From assembly GCF_023544445.1 (NCBI RefSeq), contig NZ_JALPVJ010000017.1, positions 124,001 to 188,000 on the forward strand: a stretch of 64,000 nt of DNA, in the 5' to 3' direction. Below are positions 40,968-48,344 of this stretch, in pieces (position 1 is the stretch's first letter; every line of letters begins with the position of its first letter). The stretch comes from Actinoplanes sp. M2I2. Lineage in GTDB: Bacteria; Actinomycetota; Actinomycetes; Mycobacteriales; Micromonosporaceae. A model generated the notes under the pieces. The model had not been told where the DNA came from and did not search any database. It saw only the letters and a list, made by a program, of their open reading frames with translations. The translations under genes and the position numbers were made by a program.

Positions 40968-41816
40968 TCAGATGCTGGTCCGGTCGGTGCTGCGGGGGTC
41001 GTCGACCCGGTGGGCGGCATAGATGTGCCCGGCGCGGGCGGCTTCTCGCCACGGGCGGGCCTTGTTCAGCGCCACGTCGAGGGCTGGGGCGTCGCGGTCG
41101 AGGTCGACACAGATCACCGCGGAGGCGTCCGGGCGGGCACGCTCGAGGACGTACCCGTGCGGGCCGACCACAGCCGACGCCCCGGCTGCTGCGCACGACG
41201 TCGGCACCGCGATGCTCACCCAGTAGTTGTTCGCGGCAGCGTGACCGCGGGCGATGACCTCGAAGATCGGGTCTTCGGAGTACGTGGAGAACAGCACACA
41301 GTCGACGCCGAGCTCCCGCTGCTCCATCCAGAGCTCCGGGAAGTTGACCTCGATGCAGAGCAGACAGCCGAAGCGGAAGCCGTCCACCTCGAAGGTGCAG
41401 ACGTGGTCGCCGGGCGTGTAGAAGCCGGTGATCTCGGTGTGCGACACCCACCGTTTGTCGTAGCGGTCGGCCGGCTCGCCGCGGTCGTCGATGACCCACA
41501 GCGAGTTGTGCGGCCGGTGCCCGCCGGACAAGCGGTGGTTACCGCCGACCACCACCCACACGCCGAGCTGCGCGGCCAACGCCATCGTGGCGCGCAGTTC
41601 CCGGGCGACCGGGGCCCAGTCGATCCGCCAGCCGGTGTAGTACGCCTTCGCGGGGCCGACATAGCCAGAAAGGGCGCCCTCGCTGAAATGCACGAGACGT
41701 GCCCCGCGTTCGGCGGCTTCGCGCATCGCGGCCCGGATCACCGTGCCGTTCGCGCCGGGATCCGTGGTGACTTCGGTCTGTGCGACAGCAATGCGAATCG
41801 TCCCCGCCGTTCCCAC
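40968..41816 (-). CDS. Carbon-nitrogen hydrolase (nitrilase superfamily)
   Basis: A 282-residue amidase-like enzyme with the full triad: Glu46 in HFSEGALSGY, Lys121 in YDKRWVSHTE and Cys154 in LLCIEVNFPELW. The order and spacing match the nitrilase superfamily (amidases, carbamoylases, NTAN-like). GTG 41816 rather than 41819 is favoured because TACGGT then sits six bases upstream. Substrate unknown; there is no biosynthetic cluster nearby. Divergent from the GIY-YIG-like gene. Confidence 0.9.
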   Translation of the reverse strand: MGTAGTIRIAVAQTEVTTDPGANGTVIRAAMREAAERGARLVHFSEGALSGYVGPAKAYYTGWRIDWAPVARELRATMALAAQLGVWVVVGGNHRLSGGHRPHNSLWVIDDRGEPADRYDKRWVSHTEITGFYTPGDHVCTFEVDGFRFGCLLCIEVNFPELWMEQRELGVDCVLFSTYSEDPIFEVIARGHAAANNYWVSIAVPTSCAAAGASAVVGPHGYVLERARPDASAVICVDLDRDAPALDVALNKARPWREAARAGHIYAAHRVDDPRSTDRTSI

Positions 41817-41870
41817 CACAGCACCGTACCGAGAAAAGGAGCCCCCGCAAGCCTGGCTAGCATGGAGCCG

Positions 41871-42446
41871 ATGACGACTGCCGGAGCGCGACCCGACGAA
41901 ATGCCCAGCGACCAGGCCCGGACCGAGGAGGCGCTGCGGCTCCTGTCCGGCGTGCCGGTCACGCTCGATGTCGCCGCCAAAGGGGTCAGCCGTGGCAGCG
42001 GGGTCTACGCCTGGTGGGCCGCTCCCTCGGTCTTCTCCGAGCTGCCCGGGGCGCCGAACAGCAGCGTCCCGTCGCTCCGGCTGCTGTATCTCGGCCGGGC
42101 CACCAGCTTGCGGGGCCGGATCGTGCGCAACCATCTGAGGCGTTCGGGCAGCTCGACCCTGCGCCGTACCCTGGCCGGGCTGCTGATGGCCGAAGGGTAT
42201 CGGACGGTGTGGACCGATCGGGTGGTCCTGGTTCCTGAGGACGAGAAGCGGCTGACCGCGTGGATGCACGCGCACCTCCGCCTGACCTGGGCCGAGGACC
42301 CGGAGCCGGCACCCGTCGAGGCCGACCTGGTCCGGCGCCTGCATCCGCCGCTCAACGTGCACGGCGTCGATCCCGAACACCTGCAGCCGGCCGTGCTCGC
42401 GGCCAAGGACGCGTACAACGCCTCGAGCACCCCGGTCCAGCCGTGA
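41871..42446 (+). CDS. GIY-YIG-like nuclease-fold protein
   Basis: A 191-residue protein with a variant GIY-YIG core: GVYAWW and LLYLGRA replace the GIY and YIG strands, followed by the Arg-rich helix LRGRIVRNHLR and a late conserved Glu and Asn in EADLVRRLHPPLNVHG. These are the landmarks of the fold, so DNA cleavage is possible, although substitutions make activity uncertain. ATG 41871 is chosen over ATG 41862 because the latter lies inside the TAGCAT box that is placed seven bases before 41871. Directly followed by a gene fragment. Confidence 0.75.
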   Translation: MTTAGARPDEMPSDQARTEEALRLLSGVPVTLDVAAKGVSRGSGVYAWWAAPSVFSELPGAPNSSVPSLRLLYLGRATSLRGRIVRNHLRRSGSSTLRRTLAGLLMAEGYRTVWTDRVVLVPEDEKRLTAWMHAHLRLTWAEDPEPAPVEADLVRRLHPPLNVHGVDPEHLQPAVLAAKDAYNASSTPVQP

Positions 42447-42456
42447 CCGAAGCCAG

Positions 42457-42543
42457 GAGCATGTGGAGGAGATCCGGTCCTTCCTCGACATCGTGGATCC
42501 GGTGACGGGGTACATCGAGGACGGCCCGGAGGACGACCGATGA
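42457..42543 (+). pseudogene. C-terminal fragment of a paralogue of the 22416 gene
   Basis: Immediately after the GIY-YIG stop codon, in another frame and with no start of its own, 28 codons read EHVEEIRSFLDIVDPVTGYI then EDGPEDDR and stop. The first part matches the C-terminus of the 99-residue protein at 22416-22715 (EHIENIRGFLALVDPATG). Everything upstream of that match is missing, so this is the tail of a deleted paralogue. Confidence 0.7.
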
Positions 42544-42553
42544 CCCGGAGCGT

Positions 42554-43237
42554 TCACGGACGGTCGTAGAGGCACCATCGGTCGAGCTGCAGGAGCGCCC
42601 GGGCGTAGGCCCGCGTTCTGGTCCGTGCGGTCAGCCCGGCGATCGCCACGTGTTCCACCGCCAGCCGCTCGGCCTCGGCGACGTCGGTGGGTGGCCGGGG
42701 CACGGTGAAGCCGTTGGCCAGCCCGATCGTGGTCGGGGCGGCGCCGTACCGCTCGTGCCAGCGGCGGGCCGCGGCGAGCAGCACATCTCCCGAAGTGTTC
42801 AGTCCGCCGTACGGGTTGAGATAGGCGAACGCCGTCCACGGCTCGGGGCGGGGCAGGATGACCAGCAGTTCCGGCTCACCGAAACGGGCCACGTCGTAGC
42901 TGTCTAGGTGGAAGCCCTCGTCACCGGTGCCGAGCACTTCCGGGTCGTGCGCCCACCAGGTGAAGTGGGGCAGACGAGCCAGTTCGGCATCGACGTCGGC
43001 CGTCCGCGCCCAGGCGATCAGGTCGCTGGGACTGCGGTCATGGTGGTAGTCCGGCTCCAGGACGGCCTCCTCCTCGAGAAGCAGGACCGGATTGTGGTCC
43101 GGCAGAGCGGCGCGCGCGGAGCGCAGCAACCGCTGTGCGTCACCGGCCGGACGGACCGCGATGACGGTCTCGTCGTGAATGCGCACCTGCTCCGCCTGGT
43201 ACGACTCGAGCCCGGCCGCTCGCAAGATGGTGTCCAC
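42554..43237 (-). CDS. DUF4253-domain protein
   Basis: A 227-residue soluble protein with the DUF4253 signature in its C-terminal half: WTAFAYLNPYGGLNTSGDVLLAAARRWHERYGAAPTTIG and VPRPPTDVAEAERLAVEHVAI. The N-terminal half is unassigned. Members are widespread in actinobacteria and some are immunity-like proteins, but no toxin is nearby. TATCAT seven bases before the GTG points to a leaderless transcript. Confidence 0.78.
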   Translation of the reverse strand: MDTILRAAGLESYQAEQVRIHDETVIAVRPAGDAQRLLRSARAALPDHNPVLLLEEEAVLEPDYHHDRSPSDLIAWARTADVDAELARLPHFTWWAHDPEVLGTGDEGFHLDSYDVARFGEPELLVILPRPEPWTAFAYLNPYGGLNTSGDVLLAAARRWHERYGAAPTTIGLANGFTVPRPPTDVAEAERLAVEHVAIAGLTARTRTRAYARALLQLDRWCLYDRP

Positions 43238-43264
43238 CGGCTCGATGATAGGGGTCGCAGCCGT

Positions 43265-45070
43265 TCAGGAGGTGACGGACGAACTCCGGTCAGGATGGTC
43301 GGTGCCGGGGATGCGGACGACCAGGACAGCGACGTCGTCCTCATAGGCGGCGCCCGGCCGGAGGAGGATGTCGGCCAACCGGTCGGGGTCGTGGTCGCCG
43401 GTTGCGGCCAGCAGCTCACCCACGGCGGCGATGCCGTCGTCGATGGTGGTGTCGCGTGCTTCGATGAGTCCGTCGGTGTACAGCAGCAGCGTGCTGCCGG
43501 GCGGCAGGTCGACGGTCCGGGTGCGGCGCGAGGCGTTGCGGACGGCGCCGATCAGCGGGCCGGAACCGCCGAGGAGCTCGACGGTTCCGTCCGGCAGCCG
43601 GAGCAGGGGCGGTGGATGTCCGGCGTTGGCCCAGGTGAGGGTGTGAGTGCCGGCCGGTGTGGAGTCGACGTAGGCGAGGACGGTCGAGGCCAGGCTGGTG
43701 CTGCCGACGGCGCGGATGATGTGCTCGAGCCGGCGCAGGACCGCCGACGGTGATTCCTGGCGGTCGACGAGCAGGGCGCGGAGCAGGCTTCGGAGCTGGC
43801 TCATGGCGACGGCGGCGTGGATGTTGTGGCCGGTGACGTCGCCGATGACCAGGGCCAGGCGGGTGTCGTCGAGGTGCAGGGCGTCGTACCAGTCGCCGCC
43901 GACGTGGTCGGCGTGGGTGGCCGCCAGATAGCGGGCGGCCATCCGGATCCGGGCGTGCCGCGGCAGCTCGGTGAGAAGAGCCTTCTGCATGATGGCGGCG
44001 GCCGTGCGCCGGTCGTCGAGGACTTCGGCGCGTTGCAACGCCTGGGCGACATAGCCACCGAGAGCGGCGAGCACTGTCTGCTCGGCGGCGTCGAGCGGGT
44101 TGGGTTGTTTCCAGGCGAAGGTGAGGGCGCCGATCGGGGACAGCGGCCCGGGTAGCGGCACGCTGGCGGCGGACTGCCAGCCCAGGTCGGTGAACGTGGC
44201 GGCCGCGTCGGGCGCCAGGCGGGCGACGGCGGCGAAGTCCGGGAGCAGAACGGTGGCGCCGCTGCTGATGGCCAGGGCGGACGGTGTGGTCGCGCTGCGC
44301 GGGTACCGGTTCCACCGGCCGGCGACCTCCGGCGGAAGGGCGTCACCGCTGGAGAGGGCGACGGTGCGCGGGCCGTCGAGCAGCGACACCCCGACGTACG
44401 CGGGGTCGAGGGTGTTGGTGACCAGGTGCCGCACCGCGTCGACGACGTCACCGACGGAACTGGTGGTGGCCAGGACCGTGGTGGCCCGGAGCAACATCTG
44501 GCTGCGGCTGAACGCGGCGGCAGCCCGCTGTTCGTCGGCGCGGGCGGCCTGTTCGCCGAGTTCGGCGTGACTGGTGGCGATCCGCAGGCGCAGGCTGTCG
44601 GAGCAGGCGGCCGCGAGATCGGCCAGCAGACCGAGCTCCCGGGTCGTCCAGGCGTGCGGCTCGGTGTCGATCGCGCACAGCGAGCCGAGGACCGTTCCGT
44701 CGGCGTCGGTCAGCGGCATCCCGGCGTAGCCGACCACCCCGAGGTCCTCGATGGCCAGGTTGTCGCTCAGCTGGGGGTCCTGCCGGGCGTCGGTGATCAC
44801 CAGCGGCTCGGCGGTGAGGGCAAGGTGCTGGCAGAACGAGTGTGACAACGGTGTCTGGCGCTGCCGGTCCCAGGGGTCGGCCAGCCCGCGGGCGCCGGGG
44901 AAGATCTGCCGGTGTTGCTCGACCAGCGACACGAGCGCGACCGGCACCCCGAGGACGTTGCAAACCATGGCGGCGAATCGGTCGAAGGTCGGATCGGCCG
45001 CGGCCGTCAGCCCCGTACGCCGCAGCGCGTCGAGCCGTCCCGGCGTGTTCGGCGGGCTGCTATCGGTCAC
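43265..45070 (-). CDS. GAF-SpoIIE serine phosphatase
   Basis: A 601-residue regulatory phosphatase. Two GAF domains (about 20-160 and 190-350) precede a PPM-type SpoIIE catalytic domain (about 375-595) with metal-binding segments GGDWYDALHLDD, LVIGDVTGHNIHAA, WANAGHPPPLLRLPDG and LLYTDGLIEARD. GTG 45070 is chosen because upstream sequence is a repeat array. It likely dephosphorylates a STAS protein in a partner-switching pathway in response to a GAF ligand. A STAS gene lies divergently 321 bp away. Confidence 0.9.
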   Translation of the reverse strand: MTDSSPPNTPGRLDALRRTGLTAAADPTFDRFAAMVCNVLGVPVALVSLVEQHRQIFPGARGLADPWDRQRQTPLSHSFCQHLALTAEPLVITDARQDPQLSDNLAIEDLGVVGYAGMPLTDADGTVLGSLCAIDTEPHAWTTRELGLLADLAAACSDSLRLRIATSHAELGEQAARADEQRAAAAFSRSQMLLRATTVLATTSSVGDVVDAVRHLVTNTLDPAYVGVSLLDGPRTVALSSGDALPPEVAGRWNRYPRSATTPSALAISSGATVLLPDFAAVARLAPDAAATFTDLGWQSAASVPLPGPLSPIGALTFAWKQPNPLDAAEQTVLAALGGYVAQALQRAEVLDDRRTAAAIMQKALLTELPRHARIRMAARYLAATHADHVGGDWYDALHLDDTRLALVIGDVTGHNIHAAVAMSQLRSLLRALLVDRQESPSAVLRRLEHIIRAVGSTSLASTVLAYVDSTPAGTHTLTWANAGHPPPLLRLPDGTVELLGGSGPLIGAVRNASRRTRTVDLPPGSTLLLYTDGLIEARDTTIDDGIAAVGELLAATGDHDPDRLADILLRPGAAYEDDVAVLVVRIPGTDHPDRSSSVTS

Positions 45071-45391
45071 CGGGCCGCCGCTCCGCGGTCCCGGCCGGCT
45101 GTGCGTGCAAGGACTGCGCGTGCAAGGACTGCGCGTGCGAGAACTGTGCGGGCGAGGCCATCGATCCAACCTTCTCCGGAAGGGCCGCAGACTCCTCCAG
45201 CATTATTGTCGGAGGGAAAGTATAGGTTCACGAACTGCCGGGTCAGCAAGCCTGGGGGGCAGATCGACTCGGGCCGGCCCGGGCAATCGGATTAATGTGC
45301 TGCTGTCCGGGGCACTATGGCTGCGTGGTCGCGCTTTGCGCACCGTCATCGGTCGGACTTCCGATGCCATCGGCACGGAAGGACCCCGTAC
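45071..45391. other. 321-bp intergenic region between SpoIIE and STAS genes
   Basis: Holds the 15-bp repeat array at 45100-45159 and an A/T-richer patch around 45195-45235. On the minus strand the patch contains TATACT and AATAAT boxes that could be promoters for the phosphatase gene. A 60-codon minus-strand frame across the array (45067-45249) has pentapeptide-like repeats but no ribosome site or family. I see no other gene. Confidence 0.45.
45100..45159. repeat. Imperfect 15-bp tandem repeats in the SpoIIE leader
   Basis: Four units of 15 bp (starts 45100, 45115, 45130, 45145). Units 1 and 2 differ at one position (TGYGCGTGCAAGGAC read from the plus strand), unit 3 at two positions, and unit 4 is degenerate. 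On the minus strand they read VLARA-type pentapeptides. Only 30 bp upstream of the phosphatase start. Confidence 0.7.
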
Positions 45392-45748
45392 GTGAGCTCT
45401 CCGATGACACCGCTCTGGTCATACACGACACACCGTGACGACGACGGCTCCACGGTGATCGTCCTGACCGGCGAGCTGGATCTCTACTGCGCCGACGCGT
45501 TGCGTGTCCTGTTGCGCGACCTGCTCGAAACCGGCGAAAACGTACGCTTGGTCGCTGACCTCTGTTCGGTCAGTTTCCTCGACTCGGCGGCCCTGGGCGC
45601 TTTGATCACCGCTTTCCAGCACGCCCAACGCCGCGGCGGCCGGTTCACCGTCGTCAACTCCACCCACGCGGTGCGGCGCATTCTCGAGATCGCCGGAATG
45701 CTGGAAATCCTCTCGCCGCCACGGTCGGACGCGGAAACCCAGCGCTAA
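45392..45748 (+). CDS. STAS-domain anti-sigma factor antagonist
   Basis: A 118-residue SpoIIAA-like protein with AAGGA before GTG 45392. The first strand STVIVLTGELDLY and the phosphorylation loop ADLCSVSFLDSAALGALI are clear; the Ser after Asp is the usual target of RsbW-type kinases. The C-terminus carries FTVVNSTHAVRRILEIAGM. Divergent from the GAF-SpoIIE phosphatase, so the two probably form a partner-switching pair. The 3' end overlaps the convergent wHTH/propeller gene by 4 bp. Confidence 0.88.
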   Translation: MSSPMTPLWSYTTHRDDDGSTVIVLTGELDLYCADALRVLLRDLLETGENVRLVADLCSVSFLDSAALGALITAFQHAQRRGGRFTVVNSTHAVRRILEIAGMLEILSPPRSDAETQR

Positions 45749-47799
45749 CTCTCGCTGGTCGTGACCCACGGTTCGGACAGCAGCAGTGTCTGCCCGGTGG
45801 GGCCGGCGCCGGGCAGCCGTTCGAGTGTGCCGTCGCGGACGGACAGCCGGAGGCCGCTGATGAGTTCGCCGTCGACTCGTTCCGTTGGTCCGGTGACCAG
45901 CAGGTGCCCGGCGTCCTCCCAGATCGGGTCGGGCGTGTCGTCGTCCGGCCAGGGGAGGGCCCACGATCGGACCTCGGGGCCCGGCTCGACCGGCCAGAGG
46001 GTGAGCGTGGCCGGCGGGGACGTCACGAGCCACACGTGGTCGCCTCCGGGAGCGAGCCGCACACGTTGATCGACGGAAAGGTCCACCGCCGAACCGGGTG
46101 GCCGGGCGACCATCACGCCCCGGGGCGTCAGCCAGCTGAAGGTGCCGCTGTACGGGTCCACGTGCTCGACCGGGTGCCCGCACGGCTGCGGCTCGCTGTC
46201 CGGTGTCCACCGCAGGGTCGTACGGGTCCGCAGCTCGGTGAAGTAGATCGTGTCGCGGTGGATGCCGTGCAGGGTGACGGGCTGGTCCGTGGGCCACGGT
46301 TGCGTGTCGGGCCGCGCGCCGGAGAGGTCGACCAGCCGCAGCCGGTGCGAGCCGTCGGCCATCGCGAGCCGGCGTCCGTCCCCCAGCAGGGCGGCGTCCA
46401 GCGGGATCGTCCGGTCGAGTATCCGGACGTCACCGGTCGGGCCGACCAGCCGCGGGAACCGGTCGTCGGACAGGATCAGCATGCCGTAGGCGGTTTCCAG
46501 CGCCCGGGTCCAGGGGGCGGCGCCGAGGTGGGCGAGCTCGATCCGGTCGCCGTCGCGCCACACGACCACCAGGCCGTCGGCGGTCACGACCCCGGTCCGC
46601 GGGGGTGCTCCGATCGGCAGAACGGGTTCGGAGGGGCGTTTCGCGCCCGTGGGCTCGACGGGCGGGCGCGGACCGGGTCGTAGCCGTAGGCGCGGGCCGC
46701 GGTCGGTGTGCAGCATTCCGGTCTGTTCCGCGTAGTCCAGGACGTCGCGCAGCTGCGCCTCGGGCACCAGCAGGCGTTCGGCGAGCTCGGCCGGCGTTGT
46801 GTCGAGTTCCGCCCTCGACGTCCAGCGGAGCACAGCTGCCACGTCCTGTGCGAGTTCCTGATAGCGGCTGCGGGCGTCCGACGCGCGCACGATCCGGACC
46901 CGCTCGGGTCGCAACGACAACACGGTGTCCACCCGCTGCGGCCGCCCGACGCTGTACCGGCCGGCGTCGTCGCTCACCAGGAGCCCGGCGGCGGCCAGCA
47001 GCGGCACGACATCGCGCTTGCCCCGTACCGGCGGCACGCCGAGCTCGGCGGCGATGTCGTCGAGCCGTCGCTGCATTCCGGCGATCCAGGCCAGCGTCTT
47101 GGCGTGCTGGGCGGTGAGCAGCCGGTCGCGGTCGGCGTGCCCCGTGGCCTGCGGCTCGCGAGGCAACCGCCACAGCGGGGCGTCGAGCCACTCCGACGGG
47201 TGCCGCCGGTGGGCGCGGGTCCATTCGTCGACGTCGTCCACGCTCACCGCCCGGCCCAGCGCGACGGCGGTGGCGCCGATGATGCGGCTGACGTCCATGA
47301 CCGGCCCCGGCAGCTCGCTCGACCAGCCGTCGTTGCCGCCTCGTTCGGCGGGCCGGCTGCGCACCTGCCACACCGGCGGCGCGGGCGACGGGTCGGGCCA
47401 GAACTGGAGCAGCCAACGGTCGCCACCGGCGTCGCCCGCGCGCCGCGCCACCCGTACGCGATAGGTGCCCCCGCCGCCCAGCTCGAGATGGACCGGTCCG
47501 TCTGTGCCTGCCGTCATGAACGTCAGCGACAGCCGGCCGGTGATCGCGTGAAACGGCGTCTCCAGCACGTCGTCGAACCCCGGCTCGCCGGCCGGCGGTC
47601 GGTCGTCGTGTGCTTCGAGCCGCAGCGCGTCACTACGACCGTTCGTCAGGGCGGACAGCCACCCGATTCCCGCCCCGGCGAAGGTTCCGGCCGGCTCGCG
47701 ATCGTCCGGGTCGGGGCCGGCCGGCTCGTATCCGGCCGGGTCGCGGAGCACGAGCATGCTGTACTCCGGGTTGTAACCGTCGGCCTCGAACACGCGCAC
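45745..47799 (-). CDS. Large wHTH / beta-propeller-like protein beside CHAT
   Basis: A 684-residue soluble protein that I cannot place in a known family. About 1-150 is a beta-rich domain ending YRVRVARRAGDAGGDRWLLQFW, a pattern common in actinobacterial conflict-type proteins. About 150-420 has helices and two winged-helix-like segments (WIAGMQRRLDDIAAELGVPP; PAELAERLLVPEAQLRDVLDYAEQTGML). About 430-684 is beta-propeller-like (VVWRDGDRIELAHLG, GRRLAMADGSHRLRLVDL, GVMVARPPGSAVDL). GTG 47799 has TACGTT six bases upstream. It follows the 148-residue gene in one direction and is divergent from the CHAT gene, suggesting a joint system. Confidence 0.6.
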   Translation of the reverse strand: MRVFEADGYNPEYSMLVLRDPAGYEPAGPDPDDREPAGTFAGAGIGWLSALTNGRSDALRLEAHDDRPPAGEPGFDDVLETPFHAITGRLSLTFMTAGTDGPVHLELGGGGTYRVRVARRAGDAGGDRWLLQFWPDPSPAPPVWQVRSRPAERGGNDGWSSELPGPVMDVSRIIGATAVALGRAVSVDDVDEWTRAHRRHPSEWLDAPLWRLPREPQATGHADRDRLLTAQHAKTLAWIAGMQRRLDDIAAELGVPPVRGKRDVVPLLAAAGLLVSDDAGRYSVGRPQRVDTVLSLRPERVRIVRASDARSRYQELAQDVAAVLRWTSRAELDTTPAELAERLLVPEAQLRDVLDYAEQTGMLHTDRGPRLRLRPGPRPPVEPTGAKRPSEPVLPIGAPPRTGVVTADGLVVVWRDGDRIELAHLGAAPWTRALETAYGMLILSDDRFPRLVGPTGDVRILDRTIPLDAALLGDGRRLAMADGSHRLRLVDLSGARPDTQPWPTDQPVTLHGIHRDTIYFTELRTRTTLRWTPDSEPQPCGHPVEHVDPYSGTFSWLTPRGVMVARPPGSAVDLSVDQRVRLAPGGDHVWLVTSPPATLTLWPVEPGPEVRSWALPWPDDDTPDPIWEDAGHLLVTGPTERVDGELISGLRLSVRDGTLERLPGAGPTGQTLLLSEPWVTTSES

Positions 47800-47849
47800 G
47801 ACGGAAACGTAACAAGACTGGCAAGACGTCGAGCGCGGATCGCTGATAC

Positions 47850-48296
47850 CTACGAAGCGGGCGTCCCGCCGCCGCCGACCTCGATCGCTTCCTGCGGTGG
47901 CCCGCTGATCACCCGGGTGATCCATGCGTCCGAGTCCGGGACGTACTCCACCAGCACCCATTGATCGCCGGCGTCGAGCGGGACGCGCACGGCCGGGAGC
48001 CCGGCAACGGTGCCGCCGGCCAGGGTGGCCGGCACCCGCAGAACGACCCTCACCCCGGAGTCGGCCAGCACGACCGGTGCCTGTGGCTCGGGCGGCGGCG
48101 CGGCGGCCCGGCGCCGGCCGAGCAGGGCGCGGATCTTGGCGTACACGTCCTCGCCGGCCTTGGTCGCCAGGGCCTGGACGAACGGGGCGAGCGCCGAGCC
48201 GGTGAGCAGGCCGAGCAGCAGGTCGCCGCCGCCTCGGACGTCGCCGTGGCCGGGCTCGGGCGTCGCTGGGTGTGCCGCAGCACCCTGGATATCCAT
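47850..48296 (-). CDS. Small CHAT-associated protein (148 aa)
   Basis: A 148-residue protein starting at ATG 48296. The N-terminal part includes a hydrophobic helix LLLGLLTGSALAPFVQALATKAGEDVYAKIRALL, resembling small effector-associated constant proteins next to CHAT, caspase-like and other bacterial conflict effectors. The C-terminal part is beta-rich (GVRVVLRVPATLAGG, DQWVLVEYVPDSDAWITRVI). It lies only 48 bp from the CHAT start in divergent orientation. Possible anchoring or adaptor protein; family membership is tentative. Confidence 0.55.
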   Translation of the reverse strand: MDIQGAAAHPATPEPGHGDVRGGGDLLLGLLTGSALAPFVQALATKAGEDVYAKIRALLGRRRAAAPPPEPQAPVVLADSGVRVVLRVPATLAGGTVAGLPAVRVPLDAGDQWVLVEYVPDSDAWITRVISGPPQEAIEVGGGGTPAS

Positions 48297-48303
48297 GGGC
48301 CTG

Positions 48304-48337
48304 ATTGTCGCAGAGTCCGCACAACGTCTGTGATACT
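48304..48337. promoter_or_regulatory. Divergent -10 boxes between the small gene and the CHAT gene
   Basis: Only 48 bp separate the two start codons. On the plus strand the extended box TGTGATACT (48329-48337) is seven bases before the CHAT ATG. On the minus strand GACAAT (48309-48304) is seven bases before the other ATG. Both mRNAs would be leaderless, and polymerases would compete for the same short region. No good -35 boxes were seen. Confidence 0.4.
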
Positions 48338-48344
48338 CACGGCC

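Noticed and set aside
45100..45159. A Cys-rich CACKD repeat peptide on the plus strand
   Set aside because: No ribosome site or start fits, and it lies against the leader of the phosphatase; the repeat is noted, the peptide is not.
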